DNA of 64,000 nucleotides from Rhodococcus_G sp042754225 (GTDB taxonomy: Bacteria; Actinomycetota; Actinomycetes; Mycobacteriales; Mycobacteriaceae), in NCBI RefSeq assembly GCF_042754225.1, contig NZ_JBHZAH010000003.1:1-64000 (forward strand). Direction: 5' to 3'. The notes under the pieces were generated by a model. The model was not told where the DNA came from. It did no database searches and worked only from the letters and a program-made list of their open reading frames with translations. Shown piece after piece: positions 8,277 to 18,070 of this stretch (its first letter is position 1; the number at the start of each line of letters is the position of its first letter). Both the position numbers and the translations under genes were made by a program.

Positions 8277-8350
8277 CAGCAGAACTTTACTGGCTCAGGT
8301 CCGAATCGCAGATTCACCGCTCGACCGTGCGATCCCAAGGTGAGGAGGCG

Positions 8351-9448
8351 TTACCACCTCAGAATGCGAGCATCGACCGTCTCGGTGAACTCCGCGGTGG
8401 ACGCGAGGCCGCCGAGATCCGCAGTCGCGACACCGGCCGCGAGTGTGTGCACGATCGCGCCGCGGATTCGCTCGGCGGCCCGCGCGAGCACATCCGATTC
8501 GCGCTTCCCGGACAGCCAGTCGAGCAGCATCGCGGCCGAGAGCATCAGCGCGGTCGGGTTCGCTCGGTTACGTCCCGCGATGTCCGGCGCGGCGCCGTGC
8601 GAGGCCTGGGCCATCGCCTGGGTCTGCGAGGCGTTGATCGACGGGGCGATGCCGAGAGAGCCGGACAGCTCGCCCGCCAGGTCGGAGAGGATGTCGCCGA
8701 ACATGTTCTCCGTCACGACCACGTCGAACTCGGCACCGCGCCGGACCAGGTGCGCGGCCATCGCGTCGACGTGCTCGGTGCGCACCTCCACCCCGGGGTA
8801 CTGCTCGCCGACCTCGAGGCACACGTCGCGGAATAGTCCGGTGGTCAGCGCCAGCACGTTCGCCTTGTGCACCACGGTCACTCGGCGCCGACGCCGCGAC
8901 GCCAACTCGAAGGCGGTGTGCGCGATGCGTTCACAGGCCTGCCGGGTGAACACTGCGACCGCCAGCGCGACGTCCGGCGTAGGCATGAATTCGCCACTGC
9001 CCGTGTGCATGTTGCGATCCGCGTAGAAACCCTCGGTGTTCTCCCGCACGATCACCAGATCCATCGCCGGCACGGTGGATCGCACCCCGGCGAACGCGCG
9101 GGCCGGCCGGATGTTCGCGAACAGGTCGAACCGTTTGCGAATCGTCCCGCCCGGCGTCAACTGTCCGCGGAACGCCTGCGGGTAGGCGGCACTGTCGTGG
9201 GGTCCGAGGACCCATGCGTCGAGGTCACCGAGCGCCTCCAGAGTCTGCTCCGGGATCGGGGAGCCGTGCGCGGCGATCGCCTCCAGCCCGACGGGGAGTT
9301 CGACCCACTCGATCGGCGGCGCGCCGACCGCCGACATCGCGGTGTCGACGACCCGCTGCGTGGCGGGCACGATTTCGTGGCCGATCCCGTCGCCGACCAG
9401 CAGGCCCAACCGGGTCGACTCGGGTGTTGTTGCGCGAGGCTGGTTCAC
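8351..9448 (-). CDS. Isocitrate/isopropylmalate dehydrogenase-family enzyme
   Basis: The 365-residue protein is an NAD(P)-dependent beta-decarboxylating dehydrogenase. It shows LGLLVGDGIGHEIVPA at the N-terminus, the substrate region DLVIVRENTEGFYAD, the catalytic Lys in VVHKANVL, and ENMFGDILSDLAGELSGSLGIAPS near the metal site. The closest named types are 3-isopropylmalate dehydrogenase (LeuB) and tartrate dehydrogenase. No leucine genes are adjacent, so I do not assign leuB. The GTG start is chosen because the glycine-rich opening begins 13 residues later. The gene is divergent from the 2H phosphoesterase with only 18 bases between starts. Confidence 0.85.
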   Translation of the reverse strand: MNQPRATTPESTRLGLLVGDGIGHEIVPATQRVVDTAMSAVGAPPIEWVELPVGLEAIAAHGSPIPEQTLEALGDLDAWVLGPHDSAAYPQAFRGQLTPGGTIRKRFDLFANIRPARAFAGVRSTVPAMDLVIVRENTEGFYADRNMHTGSGEFMPTPDVALAVAVFTRQACERIAHTAFELASRRRRRVTVVHKANVLALTTGLFRDVCLEVGEQYPGVEVRTEHVDAMAAHLVRRGAEFDVVVTENMFGDILSDLAGELSGSLGIAPSINASQTQAMAQASHGAAPDIAGRNRANPTALMLSAAMLLDWLSGKRESDVLARAAERIRGAIVHTLAAGVATADLGGLASTAEFTETVDARILRW

Positions 9449-9466
9449 CCGACCATCATTGCTCAG

Positions 9467-9979
9467 ATGGTGCAGTCCGTGGAACTGCTGCTCGACTCCG
9501 ATCTCGACGCTGCGGTGCGCCGGGAGTGGCGACGACTGTCCGACGCCAAGCTGCCTAGCCAGGACATCGTGCGCAAGTCGTCGAACCGGCCGCACATCAC
9601 GCTGGCGGTGGCACAGCACATCGAGCCGGAAACCGAACTGCTGCTTCAGCAGGAATTGCTGGCCCCGAAACTGCACGTGTCACTGGGCGGGCTGGTGATC
9701 TTCGGTGGGCACCGGAAGACACTGGCGTACCTGGTGATTCCCACCTCCGGGCTGCTCGCGTTGCAGCGGACCGTCTTTCGCCTGCTGCACACCAGTCCCG
9801 GCATTCCCGCGCACATCCATCCCGGCGACTGGACACCGCACGTCACCCTGGCCCGGCGGGTGTTCCCCGACGAGGTCGGACCGGCGGTCAACGCCCTGAC
9901 GCCGGCTCACCGGTCCGGCGTCGCGGACGGGATCCGACGCTGGGACGGCGACGCCAAGCGGGAGTGGCGAATCGCGTAG
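9467..9979 (+). CDS. 2'-5' RNA ligase-family (2H phosphoesterase) protein
   Basis: The 170-residue protein carries the two H-x-T motifs that define the 2H fold: HITLA (about residue 44) and HVTLA (about residue 125), spaced as expected. Family members hydrolyse or ligate 2',3'-cyclic or 2'-5' phosphodiester bonds in RNA or nucleotides. The substrate is unknown. An ATG at 9467 and a GTG at 9470 are both possible starts. Its promoter must overlap the divergent dehydrogenase gene. Confidence 0.85.
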   Translation: MVQSVELLLDSDLDAAVRREWRRLSDAKLPSQDIVRKSSNRPHITLAVAQHIEPETELLLQQELLAPKLHVSLGGLVIFGGHRKTLAYLVIPTSGLLALQRTVFRLLHTSPGIPAHIHPGDWTPHVTLARRVFPDEVGPAVNALTPAHRSGVADGIRRWDGDAKREWRIA

Positions 9980-10040
9980 GGGAAGATTTCCCGTGGTCGC
10001 GCTGTTGAATCGCAGCATCAGGCCCAACGAGAGGATTCGC

Positions 10041-10406
10041 ATGGCTACCCAGACCCTGACCCAGCAGAACTTCGACGACATCGTCGGCGGCAACGACGTG
10101 GTGCTCGTCGACTTCTGGGCGTCGTGGTGCGGACCCTGCCGCGCCTTCGCCCCCACCTTCGAGGCGTCGTCCGAGCAGCACACCGACGTGGTGCACGCCA
10201 AGGTCGACACCGAGGCGGAGCAGGGTCTCGCGGCCGCCGCGAACATCCGCTCCATCCCGACCATCATGGCGTTCCGCGAGGGCATCCTGGTGTTCTCGCA
10301 GGCCGGCGCCCTCCCGCCGGCCGCGCTCGAGGATCTCGTCACCCAGGTCAAGGCCCTGGACATGGACAAGGTCCGCGAGCAGGTCGCGGCGCAGCAGCAG
10401 GGCTGA
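10041..10406 (+). CDS. Thioredoxin
   Basis: The 121-residue cytoplasmic protein has the active site WASWCGPCRAF (about residues 31-41) and the cis-proline stretch IRSIPTIMAF, so it is a complete thioredoxin fold. The C-terminal extension beyond the fold is short and charged. GAGAGG lies 6 bases before the ATG. No thioredoxin reductase is adjacent, so it is a secondary thioredoxin. It converges on the PIG-L deacetylase gene. Confidence 0.93.
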   Translation: MATQTLTQQNFDDIVGGNDVVLVDFWASWCGPCRAFAPTFEASSEQHTDVVHAKVDTEAEQGLAAAANIRSIPTIMAFREGILVFSQAGALPPAALEDLVTQVKALDMDKVREQVAAQQQG

Positions 10407-10424
10407 CGCCCCGCCGCTCGACGC

Positions 10425-11198
10425 CTAGAGCGGCAGCGCGGTCTCCAGCGAATCGGGGGCCGCGCCGCGCCGCCGGAACCACTCGAGTCCGAACGCGGCC
10501 GAAAGCTGCTCCTCGGGCATCTCGAGGAAGGGTCCGAAGTCGCCGACCTGCGTGGCGTGCGCGCGCATCGCCGCGCGCTTGGCCGCGATCTGGGCGCTGA
10601 CGTCCACCGCCGTGGTGATCTCCGACTCGGGCAGCCCGAGGGTCTCGACGTCCGGCGGCTGCGCATCGTCGGTCCACGCCGGGTTCGCCGCCAACAGTCG
10701 CTTCATGTGGTCACGGTTGATCGCGGCCTCGTACACGTGCGGCACTCCGGCGAGCTCGGCGGCCCGGACGCCGACCCGATGCACCTGGACGTGGTCCGGA
10801 TGCCCGTAGCCACCGTTCGAGTCGTAGATGGTCACCACGTCCGCCGACTCCTCGGCGAGGATCTCCGCGAGCCGCTTTGCGGCCAGGTCCACGTCCACGT
10901 TGCAGAACGCGTCGGGGTTCTCGTTGTCCGGCGTGCCGGCCATCCCCGAATCCGGGTAGTGCAGCATCACCACCCGGTGCGCTCCGAGCGCACTCGTCGA
11001 CTCCTCGAGTTCGCGTCGCCGTCGCTGGGCCAGCGACTCACCCGGGGCGAGTAGTCCCGCCGGGACCTCACCGAGCGCACCGTCTGTCGCCGTCACCACG
11101 ACGACGCGGTGGCCGGCATCCGACGCCTGCCGCATCACCCCTCCGGTGATGAACACCTCGTCGTCGGGATGCGCGTGGAAACACACCAGAACGCTCAT
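10425..11198 (-). CDS. PIG-L/LmbE-family deacetylase
   Basis: The zinc-binding motif AHPDDE is at residues 9-14 and a later metal His lies in YGHPDHVQVH, as in MshB and Mca. The protein has 257 residues, somewhat shorter than mycothiol enzymes MshB and Mca (about 290-300). Those two act on N-acetylglucosaminyl inositol and mycothiol conjugates. A role in mycothiol metabolism is plausible for this organism but the exact substrate is not decided by sequence. It lies between thioredoxin and polA. Confidence 0.85.
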   Translation of the reverse strand: MSVLVCFHAHPDDEVFITGGVMRQASDAGHRVVVVTATDGALGEVPAGLLAPGESLAQRRRRELEESTSALGAHRVVMLHYPDSGMAGTPDNENPDAFCNVDVDLAAKRLAEILAEESADVVTIYDSNGGYGHPDHVQVHRVGVRAAELAGVPHVYEAAINRDHMKRLLAANPAWTDDAQPPDVETLGLPESEITTAVDVSAQIAAKRAAMRAHATQVGDFGPFLEMPEEQLSAAFGLEWFRRRGAAPDSLETALPL

Positions 11199-11263
11199 GC
11201 CTCACATGCCTTCACTCGGTAACCGCTCCTCTGTCACACATGCCGCGCTCGGCGCGCGGACCG

Positions 11264-13999
11264 TCAGTGAGCCGCACTGTCCCAGCTTCGTCCGGTGCCC
11301 ACCGACACATCCAACGGCACCGACAGTTCGATCGCACCGGCCATCTTCTCCCGGACCAGGGCCTCGACCGCCTCGCGTTCCTCGTCGACCACCTCGAGCA
11401 CCAGTTCGTCGTGCACCTGCAGCAGCATCCGCGAGCGCAGTCCGGACGCGGCCAGCGCGTCCTGCACGTCGATCATCGCGACCTTGATGATGTCCGCGGC
11501 AGTGCCCTGGATGGGCGCGTTCAGCGCGGCCCGCTCGGCCACCTCGCGACGCTGGCGGTTGTCGCTGTTGAGGTCCGGCAGGTAGCGGCGCCGACCGAAC
11601 AGCGTCGAGGTGTACCCGTCCTTGCGGGCCTGCTCGACCACCTCGCGCAGGTAGTCGCGGACCCCGCCGAACCGCGCGAAGTACGCGTCCATCTGCGACT
11701 TCGCTTCCTCGGTGGAGATCTTCAGCTGGGCGGCCAGCCCGAACGCGCTGAGCCCGTAGGCCAGGCCGTACGACATCGCCTTGACCCGGCGCCGGAGTTC
11801 CGGTGTGACCTCCTCGATGGGGACCCCGAACGCGCGCGAACCGACGAAGCTGTGCAGGTCCTCGCCGGTGTTGAACGCCTCGATCAGGCCCTCGTCCCGG
11901 GACAGGTGCGCCATGATGCGCATCTCGATCTGACTGTAGTCGGCGGTCATCAGGACGTCGTAGCCGTCGCCGACGACGAAGCCGTCGCGGATCTCCCGCC
12001 CCGCGTCGGTGCGCACCGGGATGTTCTGCAGGTTCGGCTCGGTCGAGGACAGCCGGCCCGTGGCCGCCACCGTCTGGTTGAAGGTGGTGTGGATCCGGCC
12101 GTCCTCGGCCACCGCCTTGAGCAGGCCGTCCACCGTCACCTTGAGGCGGGTGGCGTCGCGGTGCGCGAGCAGGTGCTCGAGGAACGGGTGCTCCGTCTTC
12201 TCGAACAGCGATTCGAGCGCGGCCGCGTCCGTGGTGTAGCCGGTCTTGGTCTTCTTCGTCTTCGGCATGCCCAGGTCATCGAAGAGCACCACCTGCAGCT
12301 GCTTGGGCGAACCGAGATTGATCTGCTTGCCGATCACCTCGTAGGCCGCGTCGGCCGCCTCGCCGATCTGCGCGGCGAACCGCGACTGCAGGTCGTGCAG
12401 ATGCGCGGTGTCCACGGCGATGCCGGTGGCCTCCACGTCGGCGAGGACCGCGAGCAGCGGCAGCTCCATCTCGGTGAGCAACCGCCGCGACTCGATGGCC
12501 GCGAGTTCGGTGTCCAGCGCCTCGGCGAGGTCGAGCACGGCGCGGGCGCGGAGGATCTCTCCCTCGGCGGCGGCCGCGTCGGCCTGGTCCTCCTCGTCGA
12601 GCAGCGAGAGCTGCGCCTCGCCGGAGTCCTCGACCCGCAGCTCCCGCTTGAGGTAGCGCAGCGAGAGGTCGTCGAGGTTGAAGCTGCGCTGACCGGGCCG
12701 CACCAGGTAGGCCGCCAGCGCGGTGTCGCTGGTCAGCCCGCCGAGGGTCCAACCGCGCCCGCGCAGGGCGTGCACCGCGGCCTTCGCCTCGTGCAACGCC
12801 TTCGGCGCGTCCGCGTCGGCGAGCCACTCGCCGAGGGCCTTCTCGTCCTCCGGTGTCACGGCGGACACGACGACGTAGCCGCCCTCGCCGTCGGCCGCGG
12901 CGATCGCGATCGCGGTGGCGTCCCCGCCGTACGGGGTGCCCGCGCCGACCACCGACAGTCCGCTGCGCCGGCCGTCGCGTCCGTGTTCGGCGAGCCAGGA
13001 CGCGACGGAGCCCGGCTCGAGCATCCCGCCGCGCACCTCGAAGCCCTCCTCGGCCTCGGGTTCGACCGAGGACAGCGTGTCGAAGAGCCGGTCCCGCAGG
13101 ACGCGGAACTCGAGGTCGTCGAAGAGGGCGTGGATCTTGTCCCGGTCCCACGGCGCGAGCGCCAACTGGTCGGGGGTGTACGGGAGCGGCACGTCGCGGA
13201 CCATCTCGGTGAGCTGCCGGTTGAGTACGACCGACGAGAGGTTCGCGCGTAGCGAGTCGCCGACCTTGCCGCGGACCTCGTCGACGTGGTCCACGAGATC
13301 GTTGAGCGAGCCGTATTCGCGGATCCACTTGGCGGCGGTCTTCTCACCCACCCCGGGGATGCCCGGCAGGTTGTCGCTCGGGTCGCCGCGCAGCGCCGCG
13401 TAGTCCGGGTACTGGCGCGGGGTGAGGCCGTACTTCTCCTCCACCGCCGCCGGGGTGAACCGGGTCAGGTCGGACACGCCCTTCTTCGGGTACAGCACGG
13501 TCACGTCGGGGGTGACCAGCTGCAACGAGTCACGGTCGCCGGTGCACACCAGGACGCGGTAGCCGAGTTCCCCGGCCTGGGTGGTGAGGGTGGCGATGAT
13601 GTCGTCGGCCTCGAACCCGGCCTCGGCCATCACCGGGATGCCCATCGCGCCGAGCACCTCCTTGGTGATCTCGACCTGCCCCTTGAACTCGTCGGGGGTC
13701 TTCGCGCGGTTCGCCTTGTACTCCGGAAACGCCTCCGCGCGGAAGGTCTGCCGGGAGACGTCGAACGCCGCCGCGACGTGCGTGGGCTGCTCGTCGCGCA
13801 GCAGGTTGATCAGCATCGAGGTGAACCCGTACACCGCGTTCGTGGTCTGGCCGCTGTGCGTCTTGAAGTTCTCCGCGGGCAACGCGAAGAAAGCGCGATA
13901 GGCCAGCGAGTGCCCGTCGAGCAGCAGCAGTGTGGGCCTCTCGCTCGCGGTGGCGGCATCGGCTCGGGCGGCGGGGCTCTGATCGGTTGCTGGGCTCAC
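11264..13999 (-). CDS. polA: DNA polymerase I
   Basis: PolA fills gaps and removes RNA primers in repair and lagging-strand synthesis. The 911-residue product has the N-terminal 5' nuclease (LLLLDGHSLAYRAFFALP; acidic cluster EAGFEADDIIATL; helix-hairpin-helix DNLPGIPGVGEKTAAKW), a middle 3'-5' exonuclease-like region, and the polymerase with ADYSQIEMRIMAHL (motif A), RRRVKAMSYGLAYGLSAFGLA (motif B) and VHDELVLEV (motif C). Mycobacterial PolA lacks proofreading, and the middle region here also looks degenerate. I use the GTG that gives VSPATDQSP, which aligns with the mycobacterial N-terminus; an ATG 30 bases upstream is possible. Confidence 0.96.
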   Translation of the reverse strand: MSPATDQSPAARADAATASERPTLLLLDGHSLAYRAFFALPAENFKTHSGQTTNAVYGFTSMLINLLRDEQPTHVAAAFDVSRQTFRAEAFPEYKANRAKTPDEFKGQVEITKEVLGAMGIPVMAEAGFEADDIIATLTTQAGELGYRVLVCTGDRDSLQLVTPDVTVLYPKKGVSDLTRFTPAAVEEKYGLTPRQYPDYAALRGDPSDNLPGIPGVGEKTAAKWIREYGSLNDLVDHVDEVRGKVGDSLRANLSSVVLNRQLTEMVRDVPLPYTPDQLALAPWDRDKIHALFDDLEFRVLRDRLFDTLSSVEPEAEEGFEVRGGMLEPGSVASWLAEHGRDGRRSGLSVVGAGTPYGGDATAIAIAAADGEGGYVVVSAVTPEDEKALGEWLADADAPKALHEAKAAVHALRGRGWTLGGLTSDTALAAYLVRPGQRSFNLDDLSLRYLKRELRVEDSGEAQLSLLDEEDQADAAAAEGEILRARAVLDLAEALDTELAAIESRRLLTEMELPLLAVLADVEATGIAVDTAHLHDLQSRFAAQIGEAADAAYEVIGKQINLGSPKQLQVVLFDDLGMPKTKKTKTGYTTDAAALESLFEKTEHPFLEHLLAHRDATRLKVTVDGLLKAVAEDGRIHTTFNQTVAATGRLSSTEPNLQNIPVRTDAGREIRDGFVVGDGYDVLMTADYSQIEMRIMAHLSRDEGLIEAFNTGEDLHSFVGSRAFGVPIEEVTPELRRRVKAMSYGLAYGLSAFGLAAQLKISTEEAKSQMDAYFARFGGVRDYLREVVEQARKDGYTSTLFGRRRYLPDLNSDNRQRREVAERAALNAPIQGTAADIIKVAMIDVQDALAASGLRSRMLLQVHDELVLEVVDEEREAVEALVREKMAGAIELSVPLDVSVGTGRSWDSAAH

Positions 14000-14075
14000 C
14001 GGACAGAGTCTAGGGAGCGGCACCGACACTGCGGAACTCCGGCGGCGGGGAACCCTGCCGCGCGCACCGCCCGCA

Positions 14076-14846
14076 CTACCCCACGCCCAGGTACGCGTGC
14101 TTGACCGCCGGATCCGCGAGTAGCGCCGCCCCGGTCCCCGTCTTGGTCACCTCGCCGGTCTCGAGGATGTAGGCGCGATCGGTGCGGGTGAGCGCCTGCT
14201 GGGCGTTCTGCTCGACGAGCAGGATGGTGGTGCCCTGCGTGTTGATCTCCGAGATGATCCGGAAGATCTGCTGGATCACCATGGGCGCCAACCCCATCGA
14301 CGGTTCGTCGAGCAACAGCAGTCTCGGCCGGGCCATCAAGGCGCGCCCGATGGCCAGCATCTGCTGCTCGCCGCCGGACATGGTGCCGCCGACCTGGGTG
14401 CGCCGCTCGCCGAGCCGAGGGAACAGTTCGAAGACCCAGTCGAGGCGCTGGGTGTAGGCCTGCTTGTTCTCGAACTTGCGGGCGTAGCAGCCCATGTCGA
14501 GGTTCTCCTGCACGGTCATGCCGGGGAACACACCGCGACCCTCCGGCGCCTGCACCACACCCAGTTTGACCCGTTCGTGCGCCTTCATCCGGGTGATGTC
14601 GCGACCGTCGAAGACGATCCGGCCTGCGGTCAGCGGCAACAGCCCGGACAGGGCGCGCATGGTGGTGGACTTGCCCGCACCGTTCGCGCCGAGCAGCGTG
14701 ACCAGTTCGCCGCGGTCGACGCGCAGCGAGATCCCGTGCAGCGCTCGGATGCGGCCGTAGCCGACGACCATGTCGGTCACCTCGAGCAGGGGCGACGGTG
14801 CCGGCGTGGTCTGCCGGTCGACGGCGGGCGGATCAAGAAGCGGCAT
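14076..14846 (-). CDS. livF: Branched-chain amino-acid ABC transporter ATPase LivF
   Basis: One of two ATPases driving branched-chain amino-acid uptake. The 256-residue protein has Walker A GANGAGKST, the LivF-type signature stretch MSGGEQQMLAIGRALM and Walker B LLLLDEPSMGLAP. The start overlaps the livG stop by 14 bases, so the genes are coupled. It is the last gene of the liv operon and ends 76 bases before polA begins. Confidence 0.94.
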   Translation of the reverse strand: MPLLDPPAVDRQTTPAPSPLLEVTDMVVGYGRIRALHGISLRVDRGELVTLLGANGAGKSTTMRALSGLLPLTAGRIVFDGRDITRMKAHERVKLGVVQAPEGRGVFPGMTVQENLDMGCYARKFENKQAYTQRLDWVFELFPRLGERRTQVGGTMSGGEQQMLAIGRALMARPRLLLLDEPSMGLAPMVIQQIFRIISEINTQGTTILLVEQNAQQALTRTDRAYILETGEVTKTGTGAALLADPAVKHAYLGVG

Positions 14847-15792
14847 CGTCGGGCACCCCCAGGTAGGCGGCGATCACGGCGGGATTCTGCCGGATCGCGG
14901 CGGGCAGGTCGTCGGCGATCTTGCGGCCGAACTCGAGCACCACGATCCGGTCGGTCACGCCCATCACCAGACGCATGTCGTGCTCGATGAGCAGCACGGT
15001 GAACCCGTCGTCGCGGATCTTGCGGATCAGGTCCATCAGCGCGGACTTCTCGCTCGGGTTGAACCCGGCGGCCGGCTCGTCGAGGCACAGCAGCTTCGGC
15101 TCGGTGGCGAGCGCACGGGCGATCTCGAGCCGTCGCTGGTCGCCGTAGGAGAGGTTCTTCGCCTTCTCCACCGCCCGCGGCGCGATGCCGACGAACTCGA
15201 GCAACGCCAGGCCGCGCTCGACGGCGTCACGCTCCTCGCGCCGGTGCCGCGCGGTACGGAAGATGGCGCCGGGTACCGAGGTCCGGTGCCGGGCGTCGGT
15301 GCCGACCACGACGTTCTCCAGCGCCGTCATCTCCCCGAACAGCCGGATGTTCTGGAAGGTGCGGGCAATGCCGAGGCGGGTGATCTCGTTCCGTTTCGTC
15401 TTCTCCAGCGGCTTGCCGTCGAACGTGACGGTGCCGGCGGACGGCTTGTAGACGCCGGTGATCGCGTTGAAGCAGGTCGTCTTGCCGGCACCGTTCGGTC
15501 CGATCAGCCCGAGGATCTCGCCGCGCCTGATCTCGAAGGTCACGTCGTCGAGCGCGACGAGGCCGCCGAACCGGACGCTGAGCCCGTCCGTGCGCAGCAG
15601 CACCTGCCCCTCGACGGTGGCGATCTCGCGTTGCGGCGCAACGGCTTCAGCGACCGCCTCCGGATCACCGAGCGCCGGGTCGACGGCCGCGACGTCGACG
15701 ATGCCGGCGCTGGGCGCCTCCGTCTCGGTCGCGGGCTCGGCCATGTCCTCGTTGTCGAACAGGGCATCGCCCGGTCCCGGACCCGCCGTCAT
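14833..15792 (-). CDS. livG: Branched-chain amino-acid ABC transporter ATPase LivG
   Basis: The 319-residue ATPase has Walker A GPNGAGKTT, the LivG-specific insertion IARTFQNIRLFGEMTALENVVVG, the signature LSYGDQRRLEIARAL and Walker B LLCLDEPAAGFNPSE. An N-terminal acidic extension of about 60 residues is longer than usual and has no clear fold. The ATG overlaps the livM stop as ATGA. Confidence 0.94.
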   Translation of the reverse strand: MTAGPGPGDALFDNEDMAEPATETEAPSAGIVDVAAVDPALGDPEAVAEAVAPQREIATVEGQVLLRTDGLSVRFGGLVALDDVTFEIRRGEILGLIGPNGAGKTTCFNAITGVYKPSAGTVTFDGKPLEKTKRNEITRLGIARTFQNIRLFGEMTALENVVVGTDARHRTSVPGAIFRTARHRREERDAVERGLALLEFVGIAPRAVEKAKNLSYGDQRRLEIARALATEPKLLCLDEPAAGFNPSEKSALMDLIRKIRDDGFTVLLIEHDMRLVMGVTDRIVVLEFGRKIADDLPAAIRQNPAVIAAYLGVPDDAAS

Positions 15793-17036
15793 CGCGTCTC
15801 CCCCGTCGTCGCGCCGACCGGTTCCGCGGACGGCGCCGGCCGCCGAACCGCCTGGTACACCTGCCGGCCGTAGGCGAGCAGCTTCTGCCGTGCCGGGAAC
15901 AGGCCCTGCGGCCGGAAGATCATCAACACCACCAGGGCGAGCCCGAAGAAGAGGTACTTGTAGTCGCCCAACGACTGCCCGCCGACCTGGATCGACATCG
16001 CCCGGTTCGGCAGGTACACGATGATGAACGCGCCGACGATCACGCCGAGCTTGTTGCCCTGGCCGCCGATCACCACCGCACAGAGGAACAGCATCGAGTT
16101 GATGACGTTGAACCCGGTCGGATTGATGAACTGGACCTGGCCCGCGTAGAGGGCGCCGGAGAGTCCGCCGATCGAGGCGCCGATCGTGAAGGCCCACAGC
16201 TTGAACTTGAAGGTGGGCACGCCCATGATCTCGGCGGCGTCCTCGTCCTCGCGGATCGCCACCCACGCCCGTCCGACCCGACTGCGTTCGAGATTCCCGA
16301 CGATCAGCAGCACGACGATCACCATCGCCATGCCGACCCAGTACCACCAGACGCCGGAGTTGACGTTGCCGCCGGTGTTGCCCGCCGAGAACACCCCGTA
16401 CGGCTTGTCCTCGGAGACGCCCAGGCGCGGGTACGCGATCTGGGACAGCCCCTGGCCGCCGTTGGTGACGTCGGTGAGGTTGTCCGCGAGCAGCCGGACG
16501 ATCTCACCGAAGCCGAGGGTCACGATGGCCAGGTAGTCCCCCCGCAGGCGCAGCGTCGGGGTGCCGAGTATCAGCCCGGTGAACGCGGTGATCGCCACGG
16601 CGAGGGGCAGACACGAGAGCCAGGCCCAGTCGGTGGAGAAGAACCCGGTGGCGCTCAGCTTGTTCCACGGACTGTTCGGGCTGGTGAGCAGCGCGACCGT
16701 GTAGGCGCCGACGGCATAGAACCCGACGTAACCGAGGTCGAGCAGGCCCGCCTGACCGACCACCACGTTGAGCCCGATGGCGATCAGCGCGTACATGGCG
16801 AACTGCGCCATGACCCCGCCGAAGTCGGTGCCGGGGGTGTCCAGCAGCGGCGGACGCCACACCGGCAGGATCGCGATCAGCGCGATCACCGGCACCCCGA
16901 CCAGCCACTGCATCGGCCGGGCGAGTCCGTTCCACCATCCCCGGATCGCGTCCCCGACGCCGTGCCGCTCGGGCGGCGGCGCGGCGGGGAGGGCGCTCGA
17001 ATTCGGTGACGCTGCCGTCGAATTGCCGATGCTCAT
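15789..17036 (-). CDS. livM: Branched-chain amino-acid ABC transporter permease LivM
   Basis: The 415-residue membrane protein is one half of the channel. It has about ten hydrophobic segments and the LivM hallmarks VGQAGLLDLGYVGFYAVGAY and LRGDYLAIVTLGFGEIVRLL. A 50-residue soluble N-terminus and a short Pro-rich C-terminus flank the core. It overlaps livH (upstream) and livG (downstream) by four bases each. Confidence 0.95.
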   Translation of the reverse strand: MSIGNSTAASPNSSALPAAPPPERHGVGDAIRGWWNGLARPMQWLVGVPVIALIAILPVWRPPLLDTPGTDFGGVMAQFAMYALIAIGLNVVVGQAGLLDLGYVGFYAVGAYTVALLTSPNSPWNKLSATGFFSTDWAWLSCLPLAVAITAFTGLILGTPTLRLRGDYLAIVTLGFGEIVRLLADNLTDVTNGGQGLSQIAYPRLGVSEDKPYGVFSAGNTGGNVNSGVWWYWVGMAMVIVVLLIVGNLERSRVGRAWVAIREDEDAAEIMGVPTFKFKLWAFTIGASIGGLSGALYAGQVQFINPTGFNVINSMLFLCAVVIGGQGNKLGVIVGAFIIVYLPNRAMSIQVGGQSLGDYKYLFFGLALVVLMIFRPQGLFPARQKLLAYGRQVYQAVRRPAPSAEPVGATTGETR

Positions 17037-18070
17037 ACCCGCACCCTCCCGAGGCTCTCACCGAGAATGCCGGTGGGCCGGAACATCAGCACCGCCACCA
17101 GCAGTACGAACGCGACCACGTCGCGCCATTCGGTGCCGAACACCACCTGGCCGTAGTTCTCCATCACGCCGAGCAGCAGACCGCCGAGCAGGGCGCCGCG
17201 CAGGTTGCCGATGCCGCCGAGCACCGCCGCCGAGAACGCCTTGATGCCGAGGATGAATCCGCCGTTGAAGATGATGCCGGACGGGATCTTGAGGGTGTAG
17301 AGCATGGCGGCGGCGCCGGCGAGGATGCCGCCGAGCAGGAAGGTCAGCATGATCACCCGCTCGCGTGAGATCCCCATCAGCGTCGCGGTGTCGGGATCCT
17401 GTGCGACGGCGCGGATTCCGCGGCCGAACTTGGTGCGGTTGATGACGATGTCGGTGAGCAGAGTCAGCAGCAGTGCCGCGACGATGATCACGATGGTCAC
17501 GTTGGTCACCGCGGCGCCGCCGATGGTGAACACCTCCACCGGCTGGACGAGCTTGATGGGCTGCTGAGCATTGGGGCCGCCGAGCCCAGGCCAGATCTTC
17601 GGCAGCACGTAGTGCACGAATTCCTGCAGTACGAAGGACATTCCGATCGCGGTGATGAGGAAGACCAACGGTTTGGCGCCGCGTTTGCGCAGCGGCCGGT
17701 ATGCCACCCGTTCCAGGCCGACGGCCGCGGTGCCGGACACGGCCATGCCGAACAGCATCGCGAGACCGAGGAACACGACGGTCATGGCCACGCCCTCGTT
17801 GTACGCGTTGCCGCTCGGGGTGAAGCCCATCAACTCCAGCGCCACGTACTGGCCGAACATACCGAGCATGAAGATCTCGGAGTGGGCGAAGTTGATCAGC
17901 CGGAGCACGCCGTACACCAGCGTGTAACCGATGGCGACGAGCGCGTAGATGGCGCCGTAGCTGAGGCCGTCGATGGTCAACTGCCAGAAGCTCTTGGTCA
18001 GTCCGTCGATGTTGAAGCCGATATTGCCTGCGTACAGGTTCGCCGAATCGGCGAGTGCGGTCGCGATCAT
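17033..18070 (-). CDS. livH: Branched-chain amino-acid ABC transporter permease LivH
   Basis: The 345-residue membrane permease pairs with LivM. It shows YGAIYALVAIGYTLVYGVLRLINFAHSEIFMLG, the defining LivH segment, and a later EAA-like loop RAVAQDPDTATLMGISRERVIMLTF. About eight membrane helices are visible. GGAGA lies upstream of the ATG. It is separated from livK by 105 bases that hold a hairpin. Confidence 0.95.
   Translation of the reverse strand: MIATALADSANLYAGNIGFNIDGLTKSFWQLTIDGLSYGAIYALVAIGYTLVYGVLRLINFAHSEIFMLGMFGQYVALELMGFTPSGNAYNEGVAMTVVFLGLAMLFGMAVSGTAAVGLERVAYRPLRKRGAKPLVFLITAIGMSFVLQEFVHYVLPKIWPGLGGPNAQQPIKLVQPVEVFTIGGAAVTNVTIVIIVAALLLTLLTDIVINRTKFGRGIRAVAQDPDTATLMGISRERVIMLTFLLGGILAGAAAMLYTLKIPSGIIFNGGFILGIKAFSAAVLGGIGNLRGALLGGLLLGVMENYGQVVFGTEWRDVVAFVLLVAVLMFRPTGILGESLGRVRV

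Noticed and set aside
8351..9448. Calling this gene leuB
   Set aside because: The family is right but no leucine genes are adjacent and tartrate or other dehydrogenases share the motifs, so the specific name is not supported.
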